Source: Epiperipatus broadwayi
Taxonomy: Eukaryota > Onychophora > Udeonychophora > Euonychophora > Peripatidae
Assembly (NCBI GenBank): GCA_028023455.1
Contig: JAQFVV010000142.1
Span: 1,016,441 to 1,080,440 of the forward strand
Reading direction: 5' to 3'
DNA: 64,000 bases
Below, piece after piece: positions 10,900-21,170 of this stretch. Below the pieces are notes generated by a model. It worked only from the letters and a program-made list of their open reading frames with translations. It was not told the DNA's origin and ran no database searches. Numbering within the stretch: position 1 is the first letter of the stretch; every line of letters begins with the position of its first letter. The position numbers and the translations under genes are program-made.

Positions 10900-11830
10900 A
10901 TTTCCTATAGTTCATTTTTCTTTTAGCCTATTTGACAAAATAAACCGTAATGATATGTAATAATGAAACATTTTCTCTTTGTAATATTTTTAGTTGAAGT
11001 TTAAATTCAACCTCTCATGAAGCTGCCCTCCCCTTTATTGAATAAGCCATTCACCGTATTGACAAAGTTTTGCTATATTCTATTCTTAAATGTCGAAAAT
11101 GTAAAATAAATAAATGTTTTTAAGGATATTTTGATCACAAAGTATTATTTTAGTGTTATAAATAAAGTCCATAAATGAAAATATGTATCCAATGCCAAGG
11201 GCATTATATTCAAGTTCTATAATCAGTGAAACTCTTATTATTATATTTTTACATGTATTTCTAAATGTATAAATGTCTACCAATCACCCAGATAAATTTA
11301 TTTTTGTACATTGAGTAAAATCCTATTTGAAATATACATCAGTATTGTAACCGCCGCACTAAATTGATATCTATTGAAATAAAATAATGGTAAACAAGAT
11401 CATCAAATATTTGTAACCAAAATTAAAGTTTAATTGTGTGAAGTTGAATATATATAAAATCTTGAATTTTTGTCAAAATAAATATTTATATATTTTTAAA
11501 CTTAATACAGTTGTTCGAATCTCCTTAATAATATTTATATTTATATTTTAAACTTAATATCATGGGTTCATTCAATCTCTCATCATCATCATCAGTTGAG
11601 TCTCATGCAAAACAATGTAGCACCGGGCCCAGAAATAATTAATTTATGTGGTATCACCGTAGAGTGTTGTCCGTAGTGTTATAGATTTGGGGAATGGGCA
11701 AATAGGTTAGAATTCATGATTGCTCCTGACCTGTGTATCTCAGGCATGATTGGATTCGGGGTACTTTTGCTTAGATTCTAAATCTTGTTGAATGGACATA
11801 CATTTTCGACTGGTACAATACTCAATCTCA
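10900..11830. other. AT-rich DNA with no gene seen
   Basis: Short frames only. At 11,578-11,760 the base composition is less AT-rich, with a short (ATC)n, but no domain, splice-flanked exon or repeat partner was recognised. Confidence 0.45.
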
Positions 11831-11834
11831 TCAC

Positions 11835-11960
11835 TATTTGAGATAACCATTTTTTTTTGAAAAATTAACCTTGGCAATGGTGGATGCTATTTCATCAAAA
11901 CATTGACAAGTAATCAACAATATCACATGGTTTAACCCAAAAACTACATTTATTTTTATC
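11835..11960 (-). repeat. Interspersed repeat, family D (copy 2)
   Basis: This is the reverse-complement match of 8,470-8,575, sharing GGTTAAACCATGTGATATT, then AAATAGCATCCACCATTG and AAGGTTAATTTTTC on the minus strand. It ends about 20 bp outside the left arm of the large inverted repeat. Confidence 0.55.
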
Positions 11961-13128
11961 ATATAACTGTGAAAACATTATATATATTGAAGCAGTCAGA
12001 TCTGAGTTCGATTCTAGCTTCATGACATCTAGCCATAAGTCCACTTCAAACCCTAGTACTAACCTTAAATTTCTGATGCAATGGGGCTTTATACGTTCAA
12101 TCCACGCTAATTTCCATAAAGAATAACTTATTTCATAAATGTGTATTCAAATAATTAGTTTCAGATTTAAATTGATCAATTCTATTAATAAATTCATGAT
12201 AGAATTATTCATGAATTTATATATAATAACTGCGTGGATTGTGTGTATATATTTGTAAATATTTAAATATATATAATTGTTTAAAAGTTTCATTGCATCG
12301 GGAATGTTTGATTTTATTTTTAAATAATTTGTTAAAATTTTATTGATTAAAAGCTACATTCTTTCGCTAAGCTTTCAGATTTTCCCTTTCCAAAAACAAC
12401 AATTAAAGTTTTATTAATTAGAAAAAAAGATAAGGATTTCCTAATTAAAATCATTTTCTGATTTTAAGAATTCATTTTTTAATTAGAAAATGAATTCAAG
12501 TTAATGAGTTTGAAAGCCTTATTGAAGGAATGTATCTAAAAACAACCAGTAAATCTAAAAACATTGATAATGAAAGAAGCGCTAGCCTGAAGGCATCAGA
12601 GGACAGATATATAGCTCTGAAAAGTTTGGAGAAGAGAAGCCATCTTTGTTGCAAAAAAGTGCCAGTAAATTATGTGCTATTCAAAATCATGAATTCAAAA
12701 AGTGTTCCTATCATGGTAAGGGGCTAAATGTCAGGAATCTGGCTATTGTTCCTGAAGTCCCCTAAAAATCTTCAATGGTGCTGATGAATCTTTTCCAGAT
12801 CAATCATGCTGCTAAAATCATGAAAATTCATTAAAATACTGTTCAAGTAATCAACCAAATGGTGCCTACATTTTACCAGCCTGGATGTGTAACTTAAGGA
12901 TCCAGCCCGGAAGAAGTGGGTAATATATTTCCATAATGAACCTTAAACTTTCTGTCCAGTTCCAAACTTTACTTTACACTCCCTTTAATAGCTCTTTTCA
13001 TTCTATAAATGTCATAATCTCTGTGTAATAATCTCTGTGTAAACTTACTTTTATTTATGCTATTATATTGTAATTCTCTCAACTTCTAGTCTCTAACTTT
13101 TTCTTTTCTTACTTGGCAGTTCATTTAT

Positions 13129-13135
<7 letters not shown>

Positions 13136-13202
<67 letters not shown>
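13136..13202. repeat. (AT)n microsatellite in left arm
   Basis: Two (AT)n runs separated by AATATAATAAAT. The equivalent position in the right arm (19,944-20,010) also has two (TA)n runs of different length, as expected if the tract existed before the arms were duplicated and then drifted. Confidence 0.9.
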
Positions 13203-13206
<4 letters not shown>

Positions 13207-13356
13207 GTAATTTATTAATGTTGTTATTTTAATTATATGCCAATAATCTTTCGACTCGATGAGCTCCTTTGTTCTATTTGCCTCACGCAAATAATTTAAT
13301 ATTAATTCTAATAGTAGTTCTTGCCCATTAGAACTAGATTTATACAGTTCTGTCAA

Positions 13357-13443
13357 TCATCGAGTCGAAAGAAATTATTAAATGTGTGTTATTTTTATAA
13401 TCATCGAGTCGAAAGAAATTATTAAATGTGTGTTATTTTTATA
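13357..13443. repeat. Tandem duplication of 43-44 bp, left arm only
   Basis: ATCATCGAGTCGAAAGAAAT through GTTATTTTTATA occurs twice back to back. The right arm has a single copy (19,748-19,795), so the duplication arose after the arms became separate. Confidence 0.9.
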
Positions 13444-13677
13444 ATTGGCTAATAATAAATTATTAGCTCCGTTTCTAATCTATGCCACCACTATTTTCTC
13501 GTTCCATTAATATTTATTTATTCAAATATAATCTTAAAATGTTTTTATTGCAAAAGGGCCGATAAAGAAATCAAATATATTCTAATTTAAATTTCTTTTA
13601 CTCGCTATTAAGATTCACGAAGGGTACAATGATTGGGGCATAATTAATATGAGTTCTAATTGAAGTCAGACGATGAT

Positions 13678-14140
13678 TTACCTTTTGTTTTTTATCCAAT
13701 TCTTCCACTCTTTTGAGGTGAATGCTGAGCCATGATCTGATAATATGGTCACAGGCTTACCTACCTCAGAAAATTGCTTATCCTGAAGGACCCAGATGGC
13801 ATTTCGTGAATTGGTGGTTTGAACTGGGTAAATTTGAACATACTTCGAAAAAATATCATACATGACAAGCAAGTATTGAAAGGTCCTAAATTTGGGAAGA
13901 GGCCCATAATGATCTATAGTGAGGATTTCATTTGGTCTTGTGGTCATCACTGGTTTCATACCTTCTGCATATGATTTATTTGGAAATTTAGTGGCAGCAC
14001 AGACATCACATTGTCTAATATTCCTGGCCAGTAAAACTGGCGACGCACTGCCTCTTCTGTCTTTCTTGGTACATAGTGCCCAATGATTTGATGAATATGT
14101 CTAGGTAAGGGGGGGTCTCAGTCTATCTGGGACCATAGTT
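13678..14140 (-). pseudogene. Gypsy integrase (zinc finger and truncated DDE core)
   Basis: The HHCC zinc-finger region precedes the core on the minus strand (HQIIGHYVPRKTEEAVRR, then FYWPGILDN near 14,030-14,095). The core frame from 13,959 gives LTIDHYGPLPKFRTFQYLLV (first catalytic Asp, near residue 16) and ILSDHGSAFTSKEWKNW (second Asp, near residue 75). In the family a catalytic Glu follows some 35 residues later; the frame ends before it at 13,678. A frameshift separates zinc finger and core. The enzyme would have joined element cDNA to host DNA; this copy cannot. Confidence 0.85.
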
Positions 14141-14299
14141 TTCCATGGTACACTATAGTCCCCCATTTTGGTCTGTAAAATACCCTACTTGACCCAAAAG
14201 TGAGTGTATCTGCTTTGTAGGTTCTGGTCCTTACTCTGGGTTTTGGATAACTCCAGAATAATGTGGTGATATTGTAGACCCTGCCAGTATGCAAGATTC

Positions 14300-14850
14300 C
14301 TTAGCTCAGCCTCGGTGGTGTACGCAATATTGTGGTGGCCATAATTTTTAAGGATTGATAATTTATTTTTGGGTTCTGTATGCTCATTTGTACTGGATGG
14401 TGACTTAAAATGTCAGCCACAACATTCTCTGGTCCTAGGCAATATTTGAACTTAATACTGAAATTGTTGGAGGACCAAGCTCCATCTAATGAGTCGGTTG
14501 TTGACGAGGAAACTCTTATTAAGAAATTCTAGACATTGGTGGTCAGTTATGATGACAACTTCCGATCCTACATGGAATTGCCTGAATTTCTGGCATGCCC
14601 ATACTATGGAAAGAGTTTCTTGCTCAGTGGTGATGTAATGTATTTCTGCACCCTTTAAAGCATGACTGTAAAAATATCACTCGATGTTCAGCAGAATCGC
14701 CCTTTTAAAACAGGACAGCTCCTAGCCCTTGCTTGCTGCTGTCAGTTTGTATGTAAAAGGTCCAGCTAAAGTCAGGGTGGTGCAACATAAACATCTGTAT
14801 GAAGTTTTCTTTTATGTTCAGTAGTTCTTGGTCATGGAGTGGGGTCCATT
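14300..14850 (-). pseudogene. Gypsy RNase H domain, frameshifted
   Basis: Minus-strand translation gives FYIQTDSSKQGLGAVL (first acidic residue), then, after a stop and shift, YITTEQETLSIVWACQKFRQ (the conserved E) and VVIITDHQCLEFLN (the TDH motif), then NNRLIRWSLVLQQF and FKYCLGPENVVAD. This is the standard Gypsy RNase H layout that removes RNA from the RNA-DNA hybrid. Several stops lie between blocks. Confidence 0.8.
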
Positions 14851-14857
14851 CCCACTT

Positions 14858-15652
14858 TCAGTTTTTTTTCTGAGGTCTATAAGATTCCTGGACAAAGTTT
14901 GGATAGAACTTGTGATAAAAGTTGCAAAGCTGAAGAAATGATCGGATCTGTTTCTGAGTAGTCAGTGTTGGAAACTTCTCTATGGCTGCAACTTTATCTG
15001 GATGTACCTTGATGCCATGTTTGTTAATGACATGACCAAGGAAGGTTATCTCCCCAATAGCAAAACAACTTTTTTCTAAGTTCACTGTGATATTCTTCAT
15101 TCTGCATTCACTCAGGAACCTTTCCAAATGTTGTTAAGTGTTCCTTCACATCTTCTGAGATGATTACTATGTCATCAACATAGCATACCATCTGTTTTTG
15201 TACTTCTTCAGAAAGGACCTTCCTCAAATAGCGCATAAGGCTTGCTCCACTATTAATAAGTCTGAAGGGAACCCTTTTAAAAATGTGGGTGTATCCACCG
15301 TACTGAAATGCAGTGTATTTCCAGTCCCTTGTATCAAGATTCAATTGCCAGTAACTGGCAGTTAAATCTAATGTTGAAAATACTGTCTTCCCAGCTAATT
15401 GTACAAGTACTTCTTGAATAGGAGGGGGAGCATCTCTTTCCAGCATAGTGATGCTGTTAACCTCCGGGCATCCAAGCATAGCTGCAGGTTTCCATTTTTC
15501 TTCTTGATGATGACCAATGGGTTGTTATATGGAGAAAGGCTGCGCTCGACAATATTCCATTCGATCATTTGTTTTATCTGTGCTTCTACTTCATCTTTAT
15601 ACTGATATGGAATTGGGTATGTTTTGGACTGGATGTAAGTTTCTTCTTTCAC
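14858..15652 (-). pseudogene. Gypsy reverse transcriptase, three overlapping frames
   Basis: Three partially overlapping minus-strand frames reassemble the RT order: IEWNIVERSLSPYNNPLVII with the K-(K/R)-NG motif and CLDARRL (15,395-15,652); FSTLDLTASYWQLNLD, YTAFQYGGY, then CYVDDIVIIS with the catalytic YVDD (15,108-15,479); and FLGHVINKHGIKVHPDKVAA with IEKFPT (14,858-15,127). Two frameshifts and a stop break the enzyme. The plus-strand frames over the same bases are shadows. Confidence 0.9.
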
Positions 15653-15658
15653 TCTGAT

Positions 15659-16165
15659 TCAGTGAGTGTACTCTGTAATCTTGCCTGGCATCGGAGAGAA
15701 AATTACAGTGTATTTCTTGAGGATTTCCTGCATTTGTTCAGTATCATCCGGTTCAGTAATAATGGATTCTTCAACCTTTTTGTCAATCATTGAAAGATCA
15801 ACGGGCTGGATTAGGCAACTTTCATGGTTTCCTTCCCGGTGGAGTGACGTTTTAAAGTTGACAGTTTCATTTTCAAATGAGCATATATCTTTAGGGTAGT
15901 CAATAATGCTGTGGTTTTGGATCAAAAAGTCAGAGCCCAATACTACATCATATATGAACCCTGTCATAATAAGAAAGGTATGCCCTACTCACCTTTTGTT
16001 GATTTCAACCTCCAACCATACTTGATGGTTTTCACTTGACACCTTTTCCCCATTAGCCAAGGTTATTTGGATCAGACAGTTTGGGAGTTGCATTATCTCA
16101 TGTCTCTTTTTCAAGTTTCTGATCCATGCTGCAGATACAATGGATGCTTGACTTCCCGAATCCAT
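15659..16165 (-). pseudogene. Gypsy aspartic protease
   Basis: MDSGSQASIVSAAW at about 16,165-16,125 carries the D-S-G catalytic triad. About 70 codons on, DVVLGSDFLIQNHSIIDY (from 15,950) gives the hydrophobic-G-x-D block that ends a retropepsin domain. A stop splits the two parts. The downstream linker continues toward RT. The protease would have processed the Gag-Pol polyprotein. Confidence 0.75.
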
Positions 16166-16870
16166 CTAGTCTGATACTCTGCTCTCCTCTACATTTATTA
16201 TCTGATGTCCCTCATTATCTTTCTCAGAGATTAAATTAGTCATTTGATTAATGTTTGGGGCTGGAGTGTCTTTTCTGTAACTTGGGTTCGGAGATCTAAA
16301 ATGTTTATTCACTATTTCTAAGCAGTCCATCATTTCATGGATAATACCAATCTGACCACCAATCATAAGTTCCTGAACCTCTCGCAGCATATTGTGTCCT
16401 ATCATATGAACAATTAGAGACTCTGGAAAGTTAATGCTGGACAATGAGCGAAATTTGGTTGACAGTGGTAAAAAAAAACTGGTCGTAGGTCTTTCCCTTA
16501 TTTACTGAAAAATGATCATTAATAAGGTCACACAACAAGCTTTCTTGTCTCTCTTCACTCCAGAATGTTTTTTGCAGCTTGTGACAATATTGTTCAAAGG
16601 TGTCCAGCTTCTTCTCTAGCATGCCCCACCAGTCTTTGCCACGGCTTTCAAATGGTGTTGAGCAATTAATATTTGTTGAACATTATCCAGAGTTTCTATT
16701 GCAAAAGCATCGGCTAAACTGTCTATATGTCACTGAGGATCTTCCCAGCATTCACCATAAAAATCTATGATTTGAATCAAAGGGTATTGAAAGGTCAGTG
16801 AATTTTCCAGTGGCTTTCCCATTCTAGTTTGTATAAACAAAGGTATGTTATCCACTTGAAAATAATAGGT
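16166..16870 (-). pseudogene. Gypsy gag (capsid-like) region, frameshifted
   Basis: Minus-strand pieces run in order: VDNIPLFIQTRMGKPLE near 16,860; YPLIQIIDFYGECWEDPQ; LADAFAIETLDNVQQILIA; then WWGMLEKKLDTFEQYCHKLQ and LLCDLINDHFSVNKGKTYDQ (16,431-16,640); then FPESLIVHMIGHNMLREVQELM and CLEIVNKHF. The helical, tryptophan-containing W-ML-KKL pattern just upstream of the protease fits a Gypsy capsid domain. No CCHC zinc knuckle is visible. At least one stop and two shifts are present. Confidence 0.6.
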
Positions 16871-19535
16871 AACACAGATTATCATAACTCATCATAACTT
16901 ATATTGGCATGACACTATCACTATCATCAGTTAGACCTCTACCTGCTTGTGCTCCTTTCATTTGAAAATAAATAAACAATATAAATCTTAAAATTATGGC
17001 ACTCTTTCTCTGTATACTTAAATAATAATTTTTTTCTTCAGTACATTTAATTAGGTCTCTGACTACTGGTCCCATTGTCCCTATCTTCGTTAGCTGCTGC
17101 GTATTATTTCCCCAATCTATGTAATCTGCCTTTTTTAGTTTAGTTTTAGTTTGCCTATGTTTTCTTGGTTAGCTCTTTCTATTAATTCTTTGAATGAGAT
17201 ATGTATTTTATTTAGAAAAAACTATTAAAGATAAGAAACAAACATTACTCAAATTTCCCTCTGTTCAACTGTTCTCCCATGTCTGAAAAAAGAAAACTAT
17301 ACAAATGATTAGTGATATACAAATATTTATACATATATATTAGCAGATAGAACAAGTAATTCTCTGTATATGACACATTTGATTTTATTCAGACAACTAA
17401 CCCACTACTGTGCTGACAATCAAATTTGCTGACAAATTTATTTATATGGGCGCCAGTGAGCAAAATGAGATCAATAGGGCCTGTGAAATAACCCATTGAT
17501 CCCCAAACCACATATGACTGACAATTTTCATAAAACAATTTTATTGATGATGAGTATTTATTATTTAATAACAAATGACATGTTCCTGACCTGAGTTTAA
17601 ATATAGGAGTCCACTACTTCATTTTTACTAAGCATCAGGCTTTCACATAAAAACAAAAAAAATGTCAAAATTAATATTACACAAGAACTTTTATTTGTTG
17701 ATATCATTTTTAATCTTGCTAGCATAAAAGCATGTAAACCATTTAAGCATTTTGCCAACTGCATCTGCCTGCTTGGTGTACACAAAGGGTCTTCACCTGC
17801 TTTGAAGTTACTCTAGAAATTATTGTCATTAAAGAGTATTGTCACACTGCATCGAACCGCTTGACAGATAATTCCCAGTTTGAAGGTCTTTGCCTGCTTT
17901 GAGGCTACTAAGAATATGGTGCGAACATTTAATATAAGTGCTAGCAATCAATATTTCGAAATTTAAAACTTTTAACATGATATCATATTGGATATTTTAA
18001 ATCATAACAACTGAGATGAATATAATTAATTTTGACACAGACAAAATATTTCATTTATTTTACCCCCTGCTTTAATCTATAGTCTCTTACTACTTTTCTA
18101 ACGATAATTTTCTTATGTCATGAACGCGTATAAATAAACGTATAATAACATATAACTAATTTATATATATATTCTCTCTTATTACTTTCTTTAAATAATT
18201 ATTTTGACTAACAAATCTTTTACTGACACAACATTTAAAGAAATAATCTTGAAAACATTTAATTGTAAATCATCTCAGTTATGCATTATAAATTGCATAA
18301 CTTTTCTCTTAAATATATATAACATTCTTTGAAATATCACTCTACAGAAACATTTAATATATTGAGATCTCTATTGACTGAGTAACTAAGATCATAATTA
18401 CTATCTCCAGGGTATGTGTGGGGTTTATTAAATCGAGCTCCAATGATTGAGCGACCAAAAACATAACCATGTACCAGTAGAAAAAACCACCATCTAAACT
18501 GTAATTCAGATCCAAACTCAGCTGAACCAAATTGAATTCAAACCCAACTCAACAGCTCAGATTAGTAGAAATCTAAATCGACGGCACAGTGTTATGTGCC
18601 AAGAAACTAGCTCAATGGTTGGTAAGGATCAGAGACCCCTGAACTGACATTAATATCTGATAATAAATGACTAAAATAATTTTAATTCGAATCATATCTA
18701 TATGTTCGGGTTGCCAACACAGACAGTGAGTATTAACATTAAAATAATTATGAATGAATTAAGCACTAAGAAACCAAGTGTATTTAGAAAATATTTAATA
18801 ATAATAATTTGTTTTGTTTGAATTTTAAATAATGATTATATTAATTACCTCTAGCCTTTAACAGAATTTATAATAATAATAAGAGTGGTGGTCCTTGTTA
18901 TATGCCAACAAGTATTATGCAATATTTGAAAGTCTATGTCTATGCCCCCCCCCCCCACAAGAAATAAAAGGCAGATAAAGGTATTCATTAGTAAAAGAAT
19001 TTATTACTCTAATTTTATACAAAAGAATGTGATATTTATTTTCACTTTCGCATTCACGAAGAGCAAGATACGTATTTAGGGCATAATTTTAATCTTTATT
19101 GGAAAAATTATTTAATTAAATATGACTGAAAATTTGTTCGACTTTAATTGAAATCACTTCATCATAAATTACGAGCATCAGAGCGGGCTTTACTGGAACA
19201 GAGAGGTAACGGTGCTGATGAATTATGAGCTATAAAATGAAATGAAAGATAATAGCTAGTCGATGATCGAAGTCCTCTGGTGGCTTGCATCTGACAAGTC
19301 TTATGCCCTTTAACTAATATGAAAGGAGAGGAAGTGCTTTCTTCCTCGACAATTTACTATATTATCACCGACCAGCCTGACGGAGCGGAAGATTGCCCTA
19401 CATCAGCAACGTTCGAAGATGATGACTTGATAGTCATCGTTTGAAAAATAAAACCCAATTATAGAATGCTCTACATGATGACTTGATCAATTTAATCAAA
19501 TGAGGTTTTAATAAAAACTATTTTAAAGTCTTTGT
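16871..19535. other. Right part of the inverted-repeat centre; no gene; possible Gypsy leader or LTR
   Basis: If the Gypsy element kept its 5' side, its leader and LTR lie here. On the minus strand TGGCGCCCA at about 17,457-17,449, preceded by CTCAC, resembles a primer-binding site beside an LTR end. It is about 590 bp upstream of gag, and there is no second LTR to confirm it. A C-run of about 13 lies at 18,945-18,957. Regions 18,400-18,660 and 19,160-19,460 are less AT-rich but unrecognised. Confidence 0.3.
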
Positions 19536-19944
19536 AACTCATGTTAATTATGCCCCAATCATCGTGCCCTTCCTGAATCTTAATAGCGAGTAACAGAAAT
19601 TTACATTAGAATATATTTGATTCCTTTATTGGCCCTTTTGCAATAAAAACATTTTAAGATTATATTTCAATAAATAAATATTAGTGGAACGAGAAAATAG
19701 TGGTGGCATATATTAGAAATGGAGCTAATAATTTATTATTAGCCAATTATAAAAATAACACACATTTAATAATTTCTTTCGACTCGATGATTGATAGAAC
19801 TGTATAAATCTAGTTCTAATGGGCGAGAACTACTATTAAAATTAATATTATATTATTTGCATGAGGCAAATAGAACAAAGGAGCTCATTGAGTTGAAAGA
19901 TTATTGGCATATAATTAAAATAACAACATTAATAAATTGCACAA

Positions 19945-19978
<34 letters not shown>

Positions 19979-21170
19979 TCATTATATATATATATATATA
20001 TATATATAATAAATGAACTGCCAAGTAAGAAAAGAGAAAGTTAGAGACTAGAAGTTGAGAGAATTACGATATAATAGCATAAATAAAAGTAAGTTTACAG
20101 AGATTATTACACAGAGATTATGACATTTATAGAATGAAAAGAGCTCTTAAAGGGAGTGTAAAGTAAAGTTTGGAACTGGCCAGAAAGTTTAAGGTTCATT
20201 ATGGAAATATATTACCCATTTCTTCCGGGCTGGATTCTTCCAGGCTGGATCTTTAAGTTACACATCCAGGTTAGTAAAATGTAGGCACCATTTGGTCGAT
20301 TACTTGAACAGTATTTTAATGAATTTTCACAAATTTTAGCAGCATGATTGGTCCGGAAAAGATTCAGCAGCACCATTGAAGATTTTTAGGGGACTTTAGG
20401 AACAATATCCAGATTCCTGATGTTTAGCCTCTTACCATGATAGGAACACTTTTTGAATTCATGATTTTAAACAGCACATAATTTACTGGCACTTTTCTGC
20501 AACAAAGATGGCTTCTCTTCTACAAACTTTTCAGAGCTATATATCTGTCTTCTGATGCCTTCAGGCTAGTGCTTCTTTCATTATCAATGTTTTTAGATTT
20601 ACTGGTTGTTTTTAGATACATTCCTTCGATAAGGCTTTCAAACTCATTAACTTGAATTCATTTTCTAATTAGAAAATGAATTCTTAAAATCAGAAAATGA
20701 TTTTAATTAGGAAATTCTTATCTTTTTTTCTAATTAATAAAACTTTAATTGTTGTTTTTAGAAAGGGAAAATCTGAAAGCTTATCGAAAGAATGTAGCTT
20801 TTAATCAATAAAACTTTAACAAATTATATAAAAATAAAATCAAACATTCCTGACGCAATGAAACTTTTAACCAATTATATATATTTAAATATTTACAAAT
20901 ATATACGCACAATCCATGCAGTTATAATATATAAATTCATGAATAATTCTATCATGAATTTATAAATAGAATTGCTCAATTTAAATCTGAAACTAATAAT
21001 TTGAATACACATTTATGAAATAAGTTATTCTTTATGGAAATTAGGTGGATTGAACGTATAAAGCCCCATTGCATCAGAAATTTAAGGCTAGTACTAGGGT
21101 TTGAAGTGGACTTATGGCTAGATGTCATGAAGCTAGGATCGAACTCAGATCCGACTGCTTCAATATATAT
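19536..21170 (-). repeat. Large inverted repeat, right arm (about 1.64 kb)
   Basis: Reverse complement of 11,981-13,655. It carries a 10- to 15-bp local duplication not in the left arm (TGGATTCTTCCAGGCTGGAT near 20,230) and lacks the 43-bp tandem duplication of the left arm. Outer sequence beyond AAGCAGTC..TTCAATATATA differs from that beyond the left arm, so the homology really ends there. Confidence 0.85.

Larger units (their letters stand above)
11981..13655 (+). repeat. Large inverted repeat, left arm (about 1.67 kb)
   Basis: The arm is the reverse complement of 19,536-21,170 along its whole length, with scattered substitutions (a few per cent by eye) and small indels. Matching landmarks, outside to inside, are the tRNA-like TGAGTTCGATTCTAGC near 12,006; the block around GCAATGGGGCTTTATACG (12,080); TATCTAAAAACAACCAG (12,531); CATCCAGCCCGGAAGAAG-type sequence (12,900); a (TA)n core (13,135-13,201); and TGATTGGGGCATAATTAA (13,630-13,647). 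Similarity stops at about 13,655. Neither strand has a long open frame. A short frame shared by both arms (SSSNG-ELLLELIL, then YWHIIKITTLIN) is kept but not recognised. Confidence 0.85.
13660..16870 (-). mobile_element. Decayed Ty3/Gypsy LTR retrotransposon, internal region
   Basis: On the minus strand, from high to low coordinates, the order is gag, aspartic protease, reverse transcriptase, RNase H, integrase zinc-finger, integrase core. Protease-RT-RNase H-integrase is the order that defines Ty3/Gypsy. Frameshifts and stops interrupt every domain. The integrase breaks off after its second catalytic Asp, about 20 bp before the inner edge of the left inverted-repeat arm, so the integrase C-terminus and the 3' LTR are missing. 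No env-like frame is seen. No LTR pair can be aligned inside the window. Confidence 0.9.

Noticed and set aside
12530-12727. Frame in the left arm (SASLKASEDRYIALKSLEKR) considered as Tc1/mariner transposase N-terminus
   Set aside because: The DRYI-L--L similarity is too short, no DDE/D residues follow, and the right arm has a stop in the same place.
15399-15899. Plus-strand frames over Gypsy RT and protease
   Set aside because: Shadows of the minus-strand pol coding; hydrophobic composition with no domain.
13660-21170. The large inverted arms considered as LTRs of the Gypsy element
   Set aside because: LTRs are direct repeats. These are inverted, the integrase is truncated at the arm edge, and the outer arm ends do not show TG..CA termini with a PBS or polypurine tract beside them.
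13660-21170. The structure considered as a Maverick/Polinton
   Set aside because: No protein-primed polymerase, packaging ATPase or capsid gene, and the only integrase is of Gypsy type within a Gypsy pol order.
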